A stretch of DNA of 7,967 nt from an uncultured archaeon (GCA_937892815.1 CALBHZ010000254.1:1-7967); one strand, 5' to 3'; numbered from the stretch's first letter, positions 1-5,862 are shown. Program-made: numbers and translations. Notes: generated from the sequence alone by a model not told the origin.

Positions 1-55
1 ACCGAGATCTACACCGTCTAATTCGTCGGCAGCGTCAGATGTGTATAAGAGACAG
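1..55 (+). other. Illumina Nextera i5 adapter (artefact)
   Basis: This is synthetic library sequence, not genome. Bases 1-14 are the tail of the P5 arm, 15-22 (CGTCTAAT) are an i5 index, 23-36 are the TCGTCGGCAGCGTC read primer and 37-55 are the 19-bp Tn5 mosaic end AGATGTGTATAAGAGACAG. Genomic sequence begins at 56, so any gene that seems to be cut here was cut by tagmentation or assembly. Confidence 0.98.
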
Positions 56-192
56 TAGCATAGGAGTAAAGGCTCACTTAGTATAAGTCTAACGCGCTCG
101 AGAATGTTCGAGATAATAGATTCTAAGCCTGAAAAATACACGGTAATTTACGCACGTTTACCTTCCGGCTTTCATAGCCTCCCAGTTTAACG

Positions 193-222
193 TTTGCTAT
201 CTAGATATCGCAAATTGATATC
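193..222 (-). terminator. possible hairpin 3' of the first methyltransferase gene
   Basis: TTTGC (193-197) pairs with GCAAA (210-214) around a TATCTAGATA palindrome. Two GATATC hexamers (204-209 and 217-222) are separated by 7 bp and can also form a stem. The element lies 9 bp beyond the TGA stop of the minus-strand methyltransferase, where a transcript end is expected. It has no clear U-run, which is the usual mark of an archaeal terminator, so the role is only suggested by position. Confidence 0.25.
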
Positions 223-230
223 TTCGTAGT

Positions 231-785
231 TCACGTCCTGAATCGACCTTTCCTTGGATGTGGTATTAAGTACGGCGTTTTCTTCTTGTACTCTACGTAT
301 TCCTTTCCGAACCTTAACTCAAGCTCCTTTTCTTCAACGAGCTTTATGTATAACGAAAGTAGAGCTCCAATTGCGAATACGATGATTACGCCAGATAAAG
401 CATTAACCGTTAAGATCAAGCCTAGATAATAGAGAAGTACACCAAACGTCATCGGGTTCCTACAATAAGCATACGGGCCTACGATAACTAGCTTCTGCGT
501 TGACACTATTGGAACTGGTGTTCCCTTACCGATGTTCCACTGAGCCCAAACGGCCCAGCCAGCGAAAAATAAGCCAATCGCTATTAAAGCCAAGCCGAAT
601 GTGGAGTTGTAAGGTTCTAAGGAAAGGCTTATTCCAAATACTCCGTTAAGAGCTAAGGAAGCGTAAACTATAGTTAAGGGTATTATTATGAGAAATAACA
701 ACGCCCCAATCGTCATAGCGGTGATTTTACGCTCTCTCCTTTGTCTGCGTTTAGCTTGAGCAACTAAGGCATCTACGAGCTTCAA
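231..785 (-). CDS. ICMT/PEMT-family integral membrane methyltransferase (paralogue 1)
   Basis: Predicted 184-residue membrane protein of the isoprenylcysteine carboxyl methyltransferase / phospholipid methyltransferase family, which uses S-adenosylmethionine to methylate lipids or prenylated thiols. Hydrophobic segments lie at about 24-46, 62-82, 114-136 and 132-150. The family signature follows: VGPYAYCRNPMTFG (102-115, with R109-N110-P111) and a C-terminal EEKELELRFGKEYVEYKKK block (151-169) in which E151/E152 and the FGKEY motif correspond to the SAM-binding end of the family. The start is TTG at 785: an in-frame stop lies at 804-806, and a TATA-like element at 815-821 would put the transcript start a few bases upstream. 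An internal ATG (residue 24, at 716) would remove a basic N-terminus (KRRQRRERK) and is less likely. The gene is divergent from a second ICMT-family gene at 1018. Substrate unknown; family confident. Confidence 0.88.
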   Translation of the reverse strand: MKLVDALVAQAKRRQRRERKITAMTIGALLFLIIIPLTIVYASLALNGVFGISLSLEPYNSTFGLALIAIGLFFAGWAVWAQWNIGKGTPVPIVSTQKLVIVGPYAYCRNPMTFGVLLYYLGLILTVNALSGVIIVFAIGALLSLYIKLVEEKELELRFGKEYVEYKKKTPYLIPHPRKGRFRT

Positions 786-802
786 AATCCCGGATCTTAG
801 TC

Positions 803-825
803 GTCATTGATATGCTATATACCTA
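803..825 (-). promoter_or_regulatory. TATA-like promoter element, copy 1 of a 23-bp repeat
   Basis: On the minus strand this reads TAGGTATATAGC followed by an AT-rich tail and GAC. The TATATAG core (815-821) lies about 33 bp upstream of the TTG start at 785, which fits an archaeal promoter with a very short leader. The 23-bp block matches 6603-6625 at 21 of 23 positions (differences at 809 and 813), so it may be a specific regulatory element and not only a TATA box. Confidence 0.55.
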
Positions 826-984
826 TTGTTACGTTGGCTCTACAGCCTAGATAATTAACTAAAGCTAAAGACGCTAAGCTTCTCAAAAATACCTAGGCTT
901 AAAGCTGTAACGCAATAAATGCCTGCTTCTGATGAGGCTAATAACTGATAGGGTTTAAAATTAGATAGGCCATCCTCAACAACT

Positions 985-992
985 CTTATAAG
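985..992 (+). promoter_or_regulatory. TATA box for the second methyltransferase gene
   Basis: CTTATAAG is centred about 29 bp upstream of the TTG at 1018, predicting a leaderless or near-leaderless transcript. The same octamer at nearly the same distance precedes the metal-binding protein gene (2963-2970), which supports both assignments. The spacing also supports TTG as the start of the downstream gene, because no ATG or GTG lies in frame. Confidence 0.6.
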
Positions 993-1017
993 CTTAGATA
1001 TCAATGTATTAAGAAGG

Positions 1018-1485
1018 TTGTGCGCCCTTTTAATCGCCATCCTTACGTGGATTTCCATACTTATAGGCATAGCTGTAGGCTTTTTAACTAAGCTAAATGC
1101 AAGCAATATCGTACTGCAGATCCTCGGCTGGACTTTATTCATCCTCGGATCCTATATCCACTACTTAAGCCATAAAGCTCATCCTAAGGCGCATAGGGGC
1201 ATTGATGAGGTAAATTACGTTGCTCAACGGGGAATCTACTCTTGGGTAAGACATCCGGGATATCTAGGCTTAACGCTGATGTTCTTCGGCGTTGCTATAG
1301 CGTTTGGAAGCGTTCCGGCTTTAATCATCGCTGCTATCTTAAGCGCTTATCATTACCAACTCGCTTATAAGGAGGAGAGGTTGATGTTAGAGAAGTTCGG
1401 AGATATTTATCGAAGGTATATGAATGAGGTTCCCGATAGGTTCCTGCCTGTAAGGAGGCTCTTGAAGAAGTTACGATCAAGCTGA
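1018..1485 (+). CDS. ICMT/PEMT-family integral membrane methyltransferase (paralogue 2)
   Basis: Predicted 155-residue membrane methyltransferase of the same broad family as its divergent neighbour. Hydrophobic segments lie at about 3-22, 30-50 and 82-112. The motif RGIYSWVRHPGYLG (71-84, with R78-H79-P80) and the C-terminal stretch YKEERLMLEKFGDIYRRYMN (117-136) followed by P139 are the classic SAM-binding signature of ICMT-like enzymes. It is closer to the canonical RHP form than paralogue 1, which has RNP. The start is TTG: the frame stays open back to 952 but contains no ATG or GTG, and the TATA box at 985-992 points to TTG 1018. Archaea lack the CaaX-protein pathway of eukaryotes, so the substrate is probably a small isoprenoid or lipid; this is inference. 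It is followed 45 bp later by a promoter for vapB. Confidence 0.88.
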   Translation: MCALLIAILTWISILIGIAVGFLTKLNASNIVLQILGWTLFILGSYIHYLSHKAHPKAHRGIDEVNYVAQRGIYSWVRHPGYLGLTLMFFGVAIAFGSVPALIIAAILSAYHYQLAYKEERLMLEKFGDIYRRYMNEVPDRFLPVRRLLKKLRSS

Positions 1486-1503
1486 GAAAATTTACTAGGA
1501 AAA

Positions 1504-1511
1504 TTTATATA
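1504..1511 (+). promoter_or_regulatory. TATA box of the vapBC operon
   Basis: TTTATATA is preceded by the purine-rich AGGAAAA stretch expected of a BRE. From its centre it is about 24 bp to ATG 1531 and about 30 bp to ATG 1537. The other clear promoters here lie 29-30 bp from their start codons, so this spacing favours the second ATG. This is the strongest promoter match in the window. Confidence 0.7.
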
Positions 1512-1530
1512 TTACTATTTTTGTTACTAT
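1512..1530 (+). promoter_or_regulatory. TTACTAT direct repeat, candidate VapB operator
   Basis: TTACTAT occurs at 1512-1518 and again at 1524-1530, 12 bp apart, in the stretch between TATA box and start codon. VapB-type antitoxins commonly bind repeats at their own promoter, and this position would block transcription initiation. The repeat is visible; the function is inferred. Confidence 0.35.
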
Positions 1531-1809
1531 ATGAGCATGGTTAAAGTTAAGGTCACGAGGAACTACCAAATAACGATTCCCGCTGAAATTAGGAGTAAGA
1601 TAGGGCTTAAAGAGGGGGAGGAGGTAGAGATCTACCTCGATGAATCCGGGAGGATATTGATAGAGAGGGTAGAAGCCAGGAGGAAGACCTTCGTATACGG
1701 GAAAAAGCTCCTACCTGAAGAGATAGATAGGATAATCGAGAAGGGGATTTTGGAGGTCTCAAATGAAAGCCGTTATAGATATCAACGTCTTAATTTACGA
1801 TACCTTTAG
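1531..1809 (+). CDS. vapB: AbrB/MazE-type antitoxin VapB
   Basis: Small antitoxin that should bind DNA through an N-terminal swapped-hairpin AbrB domain and neutralise the downstream VapC RNase through its C-terminal tail. The domain covers about residues 3-48: VKVTRNYQITIPAEIRSKIG is the typical AbrB strand-turn pattern, followed by LKEGEEVEIYLDESGRILIE. The acidic/basic tail includes LLPEEIDRIIEKGILEV. Two in-frame ATGs exist (1531 and 1537). TATA spacing and family alignment (MVKVKV...) favour 1537, which gives 90 residues. The last 15 or so codons overlap the vapC reading frame by 47 bp, and the Arg/Tyr/Leu-rich end there may be a by-product of the overlap. It forms an operon with vapC. 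Confidence 0.9.
   Translation: MSMVKVKVTRNYQITIPAEIRSKIGLKEGEEVEIYLDESGRILIERVEARRKTFVYGKKLLPEEIDRIIEKGILEVSNESRYRYQRLNLRYL
1752..1757 (+). promoter_or_regulatory. ribosome binding site of vapC
   Basis: GGAGGT lies 5 bp upstream of ATG 1763, inside the vapB coding region. It is a near-perfect Shine-Dalgarno match and fixes the vapC start despite the long overlap with vapB. It also shows that internal operon genes in this genome use leadered initiation while first genes look leaderless. Confidence 0.75.
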
Positions 1810-2173
1810 GGATAGCGTTTTTCACGATAAAGCTCGTTCCCTGCTGGATAGGCTTGAAGAATGGATAATTCCTTTAATCGTAATCTATGAGTACGTCTGG
1901 TTCATGAAGGGGCTTGGAATGGACACAAAGAGTTCAGTTGAGAAAGCGAAGGAGTATCTGCTTCAACCGAAGAGCGACGTAATCGTAGAGGAAGTTAGCG
2001 ATTTAATTAAAGCTCTAGATCTAATTTCATTTGAGGGGTTATCTCTATCTAGGTTTAACGACGAGGTAGTTCTTTCGATTGCTTCTAAGATAGGGTGTAT
2101 AGCCACCTTCGACGATAAGTTGAGGAAGCAGGCTTTAGCAAGAGGGTTAATAGTATTACCTCAAGAGATATAG
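1763..2173 (+). CDS. vapC: PIN-domain ribonuclease toxin VapC
   Basis: Toxin of the VapBC type II family, a metal-dependent RNase that inhibits translation when freed from VapB. The 136-residue single PIN domain shows all the expected acidic positions: D6 in AVIDINVLI, E43 in IVIYEYVWF, D100 in FNDEVVLSIA and D117/D118 in ATFDDKLRKQA. Length is normal for the family, so the toxin looks intact. Its start overlaps vapB and carries a strong GGAGGT site. The stop codon is followed after 21 bp by a metallo-beta-lactamase-fold gene on the same strand, probably in the same transcript. Confidence 0.93.
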   Translation: MKAVIDINVLIYDTFRDSVFHDKARSLLDRLEEWIIPLIVIYEYVWFMKGLGMDTKSSVEKAKEYLLQPKSDVIVEEVSDLIKALDLISFEGLSLSRFNDEVVLSIASKIGCIATFDDKLRKQALARGLIVLPQEI

Positions 2174-2194
2174 GAGGATGGTGAACTGTAAGGT

Positions 2195-2899
2195 ATGAAG
2201 GGAGGATCCGGCAATCCCTCGATCGTTCCTATAGTAAGAGGAGAGGTAGAATTCATGATAGTATACGATAACGAAGCTTTGAGAGGATTTAGAAGCGGAT
2301 GGGGCTTTTCCTGCTACATTAAGGAGAAGGGAGTACTCTTCGATACCGGAGCGGATTTAGATAACCTCATGTACAATATGGAGAAGCTTTCAATACATCC
2401 TAAGGAAATCAAGAAGATCGTCCTTTCTCACGAACATGGAGATCACACCGGAGGTATAGGGATCGTAGAGTACTGTGGAGATGTAGAGGTATTCATCCTC
2501 CGATCCTTCTCTAAATGGTTTAAGGAAAGACTAGCCTCTTATCCAAACGTGAACATCGTTGAAGTAAAGGAGGAAGAAACAGTTTGTGATGACGTTTTCA
2601 CTACGGGAGAGCTTGGATTATTTACGAAAGAGCAATCGCTAATTATCAAGACGGAAAAGGGAGTAGTTGTCGTAACGGGCTGTTCACATCCAGGGCTAGA
2701 AAGCATATTAGCGAAAGCTAAGAAGTTTGGTAGAGTCTATGGAGTAATTGGAGGCTTTCATGGGTTTAGTAAATTGGGGTTGTTAAAGGAGATGAGCCTG
2801 ATAGTTCCCTGCCATTGTACGGCTAGGAAAAAGGAGATCTTAAACCTCTATCCTAAGACAAGCGTAAGATGTTCAGCGGGCTTTACGATAAGGGTTTAA
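2195..2899 (+). CDS. metallo-beta-lactamase-fold hydrolase, MJ0301-like (DHPPP-synthase-related) family
   Basis: A 234-residue metallo-beta-lactamase-fold protein. The metal-binding motif LSHEHGDHTGG (78-88: H79, H81, D83, H84), TGCSHPG (161-167, H165), GGFHGF (186-191, H189) and VPCHCT (204-209, H207) would hold two metal ions. The YDNEA start, the FDTGAD strand and the GGFH/PCHCT tail are characteristic of the archaeal/bacterial subgroup named after 7,8-dihydropterin-6-yl-methyl-4-(beta-D-ribofuranosyl)-aminobenzene 5'-phosphate synthase. Most members have no proven substrate. The start is ambiguous: ATG 2195 has no good ribosome site, while ATG 2255 (residue 21) is preceded by GAGGAGAGGT but would trim the first strand (EVEFMIVYDN). 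It probably shares the vapBC transcript. A folate/methanopterin-like role is possible but unproven. Confidence 0.87.
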   Translation: MKGGSGNPSIVPIVRGEVEFMIVYDNEALRGFRSGWGFSCYIKEKGVLFDTGADLDNLMYNMEKLSIHPKEIKKIVLSHEHGDHTGGIGIVEYCGDVEVFILRSFSKWFKERLASYPNVNIVEVKEEETVCDDVFTTGELGLFTKEQSLIIKTEKGVVVVTGCSHPGLESILAKAKKFGRVYGVIGGFHGFSKLGLLKEMSLIVPCHCTARKKEILNLYPKTSVRCSAGFTIRV

Positions 2900-2934
2900 A
2901 TTAATTAAACTTAGGTTTTCATTCAATACTCCAT

Positions 2935-2965
2935 AGTAACACTTTATTTTAAAAAAGTAACACTT
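2935..2965 (+). promoter_or_regulatory. tandem AGTAACACTT direct repeat, candidate metal-responsive operator
   Basis: The perfect decamer AGTAACACTT occurs at 2935-2944 and 2956-2965. The start-to-start distance is 21 bp, two helical turns, so both copies face the same side of the DNA. The second copy covers the BRE and the first bases of the TATA box of the metal transporter operon, a typical repression position. The repeat is seen directly; binding by a metalloregulator is inferred. I found no other copy in the window and no regulator gene beside it. Confidence 0.5.
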
Positions 2966-2970
2966 ATAAG
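2963..2970 (+). promoter_or_regulatory. TATA box of the metal ABC transporter operon
   Basis: CTTATAAG is centred about 30 bp upstream of ATG 2997, predicting a transcript start only a few bases before the start codon. It is the same octamer, at almost the same spacing, as upstream of the gene at 1018. It overlaps the second copy of the AGTAACACTT repeat by 3 bp. Confidence 0.65.
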
Positions 2971-2996
2971 GGGCTGACAGTGGCATTTAAGGCGAG

Positions 2997-3941
2997 ATGA
3001 AACTAGGGGCTTTTATCCTCTTAACGGTGATCTTACTATTACCTCCTCTAGCAACGATAGCTACGACTAATGAGAAGCCATTAGTCGTATGTACCACTAC
3101 CGTTTTAGGCAGTATCGTAAGCGATTTAACTAAAGGCGAGGTAACCGTAGAGGTTATAGCAAGCCCTTCGATCTGCCCGGCTCACTACGACGTTAAACCT
3201 AGCGACGTAGATGCTTTTCGTAAGGCAAGCTTAATACTTGCACATGGATTTGAACCTTGGGTTAAGGAGTTAAAGGAGACGTCGAAAACTCAAGCTCCTA
3301 TAGTGGAAATTAAGGGTCCTTGGAATATCCCTAGTAAACTAAAGAAGGTTTACGAGAAGGTCGCTAAAGCTCTTCAAGACAACTTAAAGCTTAACCTAAA
3401 TGAAAGGCTTGAAAGATGTTTAAAGGGCATCGATGAAATCGAAGCTTGGCTTAAGGATTACGCATCTGAGAACGGCTTTGGGGAAAAGCCTATCGTATGC
3501 ATGCTTTGGCAAAGGCCCTTCTTAAGCTACTTAGGCTTTAAGGTAGTTGCTTCCTTTAAACCTCCTGAAATGGTATCGATGAAGGAATACGAAGCTGTTT
3601 TAGCTAACGCTACGCGTGAAGGAGCTGTTTTAGTCGTAGATAACTTACAAAGCGGAACCGAGTTAGGAGAGAAGATAGCGAGGGAGATAGGAGCGGTAGA
3701 GGTCGCTTTAACTAACTTTCCGGGAACAGCGCCAAACCTCAATAACGTTACTCAAGTAATGAAATACAACGCTAAGCTATTAGCTCAAGCTTTGAAGGAG
3801 GCGAGCGTTGTTAAAGAAACGGTAAAGCTTAGAAATGAAGTGGAGATGTGGAAGGCGGGAGCTTTAATAGCGTCGGTTGTAGCGTTAATCTTCGTAGCGA
3901 TAACCGTAGCTCTAGCCCTCAAGTTAAGGAAGGGGAAGTAA
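2997..3941 (+). CDS. metal ABC transporter substrate-binding protein (ZnuA/TroA-like, cluster IX)
   Basis: Extracytoplasmic binding protein of 314 residues that should capture a metal ion for the ATPase and permease encoded downstream. A signal peptide covers about 1-22 (KLGAFILLTVILLLPPLATIA). The mature protein begins PLVVCTTTVLGSIVSDL, typical of TroA-like proteins, followed by CPAHYDVKPSD (60-70) holding the first metal histidine, H63, and by LAHGFEPWVKEL (81-92). The long backbone helix is at about 118-150. A C-terminal membrane helix (about 287-309) with a KLRKGK tail would anchor it, as is common in archaea. The usual DPHxW histidine and the second-lobe histidine are not found; the corresponding stretches read GPWNIP (107-112) and CMLWQRPFLSYLGF (168-181). 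There is no His-rich loop. Metal identity is therefore open. The gene opens a four-gene operon. Confidence 0.88.
   Translation: MKLGAFILLTVILLLPPLATIATTNEKPLVVCTTTVLGSIVSDLTKGEVTVEVIASPSICPAHYDVKPSDVDAFRKASLILAHGFEPWVKELKETSKTQAPIVEIKGPWNIPSKLKKVYEKVAKALQDNLKLNLNERLERCLKGIDEIEAWLKDYASENGFGEKPIVCMLWQRPFLSYLGFKVVASFKPPEMVSMKEYEAVLANATREGAVLVVDNLQSGTELGEKIAREIGAVEVALTNFPGTAPNLNNVTQVMKYNAKLLAQALKEASVVKETVKLRNEVEMWKAGALIASVVALIFVAITVALALKLRKGK
3926..3935 (+). promoter_or_regulatory. ribosome binding site of the FmdE-domain gene
   Basis: AAGGAAGGGG lies 9 bp upstream of the TTG at 3945, in the last codons of the binding-protein gene. Together with the 3-bp gap to the preceding TAA it supports a TTG start and translational coupling. 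Confidence 0.55.
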
Positions 3942-3944
3942 GCC

Positions 3945-4370
3945 TTGATCTCAGGACTCTCCTTGGATGAGGCCGCTAAGCTACATGGACATAAAGGACC
4001 ATGGCTAGTCCTAGGTTATAAAGCGGGCCTTAGAGCTAACGAAATCTTAAAGCCCAATACCGAACACGACCTCTTCTGTAGAGCCTATACCCCTTTAAAA
4101 ACCCCTTATACCTGTGCGTTAGATGGAATTCAAGCGGCAACGAGATGTACGTTGGGGAAGCTGTCTATAGAGGTAGTAAAATCGGAGGTTAATGAGATTA
4201 AGTTCGTCTTCCTCGATAAAAGAACTGGAAGGAAGCTCGAAGTTAAATTGAAAGAGGGAGTTGCGAGCTTAATAGAGGAGATGATTTCTAAAAGAGGCTT
4301 AAGCGAAGCGGCTAAAGCTATCGAGGACGAGGAAGCATGCGAGCTTTTCGAGGAGAGGCTATACGATTAA
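3945..4370 (+). CDS. FmdE-domain protein encoded inside the metal transporter operon
   Basis: A 141-residue protein of the FmdE family (PF02663), named after a subunit found with tungsten formylmethanofuran dehydrogenase but widespread in organisms without that enzyme. The core motif is LHGHKGPWLVLGYKAG (13-28), with H14 and H16. The usual cysteine of HGHxCPG is glycine (G18), a variant I recall from other archaeal members. A second conserved block is YTCALDGIQAATRCTLGK (55-72), with C57, D60 and C68; C45 lies between. The cytosolic alpha+beta domain is present, but the C-terminal treble-clef zinc finger of some relatives is absent. The start is TTG, 3 bp after the binding-protein stop, with a purine-rich ribosome site. 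The 3' end overlaps the ATPase gene by 34 bp. Context suggests a metal-binding partner of the transporter (acceptor, chaperone or sensor); this is inference. Confidence 0.87.
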   Translation: MISGLSLDEAAKLHGHKGPWLVLGYKAGLRANEILKPNTEHDLFCRAYTPLKTPYTCALDGIQAATRCTLGKLSIEVVKSEVNEIKFVFLDKRTGRKLEVKLKEGVASLIEEMISKRGLSEAAKAIEDEEACELFEERLYD

Positions 4371-5041
4371 GTAGCGTATGGGTAGCGTATTCTGGATCTG
4401 GAAGGCCCGCTATTAAGGACGTATCGTTAACTGTAGGGATGGGTAAGTTCGTGCTCCTCACCGGACCTAACGGCGCTGGCAAAACCACGCTGGTAGAGAC
4501 GTGTTTAGGAATTCTCAAGCCGTTAAAGGGCGTAGCGGAGCTCTTAGGCGTTAATACTAAGAGCATAAAGGTCGTTGAAGTTAGAAAGCTATGTAGCTAC
4601 GTACCTCAAGATTTCATGAGGCCTCCTTACGAGTTCTATACGGCAGGACACGTTATAAAGCTAGGCTTAGCACCTCTAAGACCTCCTCTCCCCTATGTGG
4701 ATAACCTTAACGATCGAGTTGAGGAAGTCGCGAACCTCTTAGGAATAAGAGATTTGCTCGATAAGCCTATAGGAGCTTTGAGCGGAGGACAGCAACAAAA
4801 GGTCTTCATCGCTCGCGCTCTAGTTCGTAAGCCTAAGCTAATTTTCCTCGATGAGCCCTTCGCTAGCTTAGATAGAGGATCTAGAGAGCTCGTAGCACGT
4901 ATAGTAAGGGATTACGTTAAACGGGAGAACGCTACGGCTTTAGTAGTAAGCCACGATACCTCTACGATATCCAACTTGTCCGATGCTACAGTGGAGATGA
5001 ACGGAGGAAGGATACTAAAGGTAGAGGGAGATCTTACGTGA
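4337..5041 (+). CDS. metal ABC transporter ATP-binding protein (ZnuC/MntA-like)
   Basis: Cytosolic ATPase that powers metal import through the downstream permease. All nucleotide-binding motifs are intact in 234 residues: Walker A GPNGAGKTT (43-51), Q-loop YVPQDF (Q91), signature LSGGQQQK (148-155), Walker B KLIFLDEP (167-174), D-loop ASLD (176-179) and the H-loop VVSHD (H206). The sequence between Q-loop and signature is typical of the zinc/manganese (ABC-3) group. ATG 4337 is the only usual start that covers the first strand (EAIRLSSVWVAY), and GAGG 4 bp before it serves as ribosome site. The start overlaps the FmdE-domain gene by 34 bp, and the TGA stop overlaps the permease GTG start, so the genes are translationally coupled. 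Confidence 0.94.
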   Translation: MRAFRGEAIRLSSVWVAYSGSGRPAIKDVSLTVGMGKFVLLTGPNGAGKTTLVETCLGILKPLKGVAELLGVNTKSIKVVEVRKLCSYVPQDFMRPPYEFYTAGHVIKLGLAPLRPPLPYVDNLNDRVEEVANLLGIRDLLDKPIGALSGGQQQKVFIARALVRKPKLIFLDEPFASLDRGSRELVARIVRDYVKRENATALVVSHDTSTISNLSDATVEMNGGRILKVEGDLT

Positions 5042-5862
5042 TAGTAGCCCTTCCTCTTCTAACGTCGTTTCTTTCTGGACTCCTCTGTGGAACTCTAGGG
5101 TATTACGTAGATAAGCTTAGGATAGCTACGCTAAGCTTTAGCGTAGCTCATGCAGCATTAGCTGGAGCCGCCGTAGGCATGATCTTAGGGATGGATATGA
5201 CGTTAACGGCCGCCTTAACGGCCGTAGGCTTTGCAAGCGTTATGGGAACGCTTTCCCTTAAAGTCGGGGAGGCTAAAGAGCTAATATCCATGTCGTTCTT
5301 CTCCTTCTTCAATGCCCTCGCTCTCTTCATGATATACCTTTCAAATACGACGGTTTTGGCGACGTCCTCCGTCGCGGCTATCCTATGGGGTAGCGTACTC
5401 GCCATTACCCCCTTTAAAATATCCGTACTCGCCTCAACCCTCTTGCTCTTCATATTATACGTTATCCTTTACAAACATCGATTAGATTCTCTACTCTTCG
5501 ATAGGAAGCTAGCCGAAGCTGAGGGGATCAACGTTCATGCTCACGCCTTTACGATACTGCTCTTCGTAAGCGTTGCTATTGCTTTAACCTTGAAGCTTAC
5601 CGGAGGCTTCCTCGTCTTCTCCCTATTGTATAACCCCGTAATGACATCTATCCAGATCTCTAGGAAAGCTCACGTTCAACAGCTATTATCTCCTACTTTA
5701 GGGGCAATTGCGGCTACGATCGGCCTCCTCACCAGCTACGCTATAGACCTACCCGTAGGAGCATGTATCGCTGTAACTTCTTCAATTATTCTACTGGTAT
5801 CGGCGATAGCTAGGGCGATCTTTAATTACGCGTTAGCGAAGAAAGCTATCTCTTACAGCTAA
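5038..5862 (+). CDS. metal ABC transporter permease (ZnuB/TroC-like, ABC-3 family)
   Basis: Integral membrane channel subunit of 274 residues with about seven or eight hydrophobic segments. Family landmarks: LSFSVAHAALAGAAVGMILG near the N-terminus, replacing the usual SHaalpGva; FDRKLAEAEGINV in the cytoplasmic coupling region; GGFLVFSLLYNPV; and SYAIDLPVGACIAV near the end, matching the Sy-ldlPtGa block of ABC-3 permeases. It starts with GTG 5038, overlapping the ATPase stop by 4 bp, with GAGGGA 8 bp upstream. It is the last gene of the operon, and only 63 bp separate it from the convergent toxin gene on the other strand. Confidence 0.93.
   Translation: MIVALPLLTSFLSGLLCGTLGYYVDKLRIATLSFSVAHAALAGAAVGMILGMDMTLTAALTAVGFASVMGTLSLKVGEAKELISMSFFSFFNALALFMIYLSNTTVLATSSVAAILWGSVLAITPFKISVLASTLLLFILYVILYKHRLDSLLFDRKLAEAEGINVHAHAFTILLFVSVAIALTLKLTGGFLVFSLLYNPVMTSIQISRKAHVQQLLSPTLGAIAATIGLLTSYAIDLPVGACIAVTSSIILLVSAIARAIFNYALAKKAISYS

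Noticed and set aside
37..55. Tn5 mosaic ends as a natural transposon boundary
   Set aside because: They are contiguous with Illumina primer and index sequence at both contig ends, so they come from tagmentation.
59..190. Plus-strand open frame of 43 codons ending at TAA 188-190, with ATG at 104
   Set aside because: It begins right after a TAG at 56-58 next to the adapter, has no promoter or ribosome site, and I do not recognise it. It could be the tail of a broken gene, but support is too thin. A second frame (57-86) is open to the edge for only nine codons.
930..948. TGATGA and CTGA motifs suggesting a C/D-box guide RNA
   Set aside because: Only one C-like and one D-like box are present, 9 bases apart. 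A C/D sRNA needs C, D', C' and D with about 12-base guides.
855..1142. Minus-strand frame of 95 codons
   Set aside because: Much of it is antisense to the methyltransferase gene at 1018, and the remainder has no recognisable domain or start signal. I treat it as a shadow.
2178..2198. Six-codon mini-ORF after vapC, beginning at ATG 2178 beside GGAGG
   Set aside because: The ribosome site abuts the ATG, so initiation is doubtful, and it ends inside the hydrolase start. Probably incidental.
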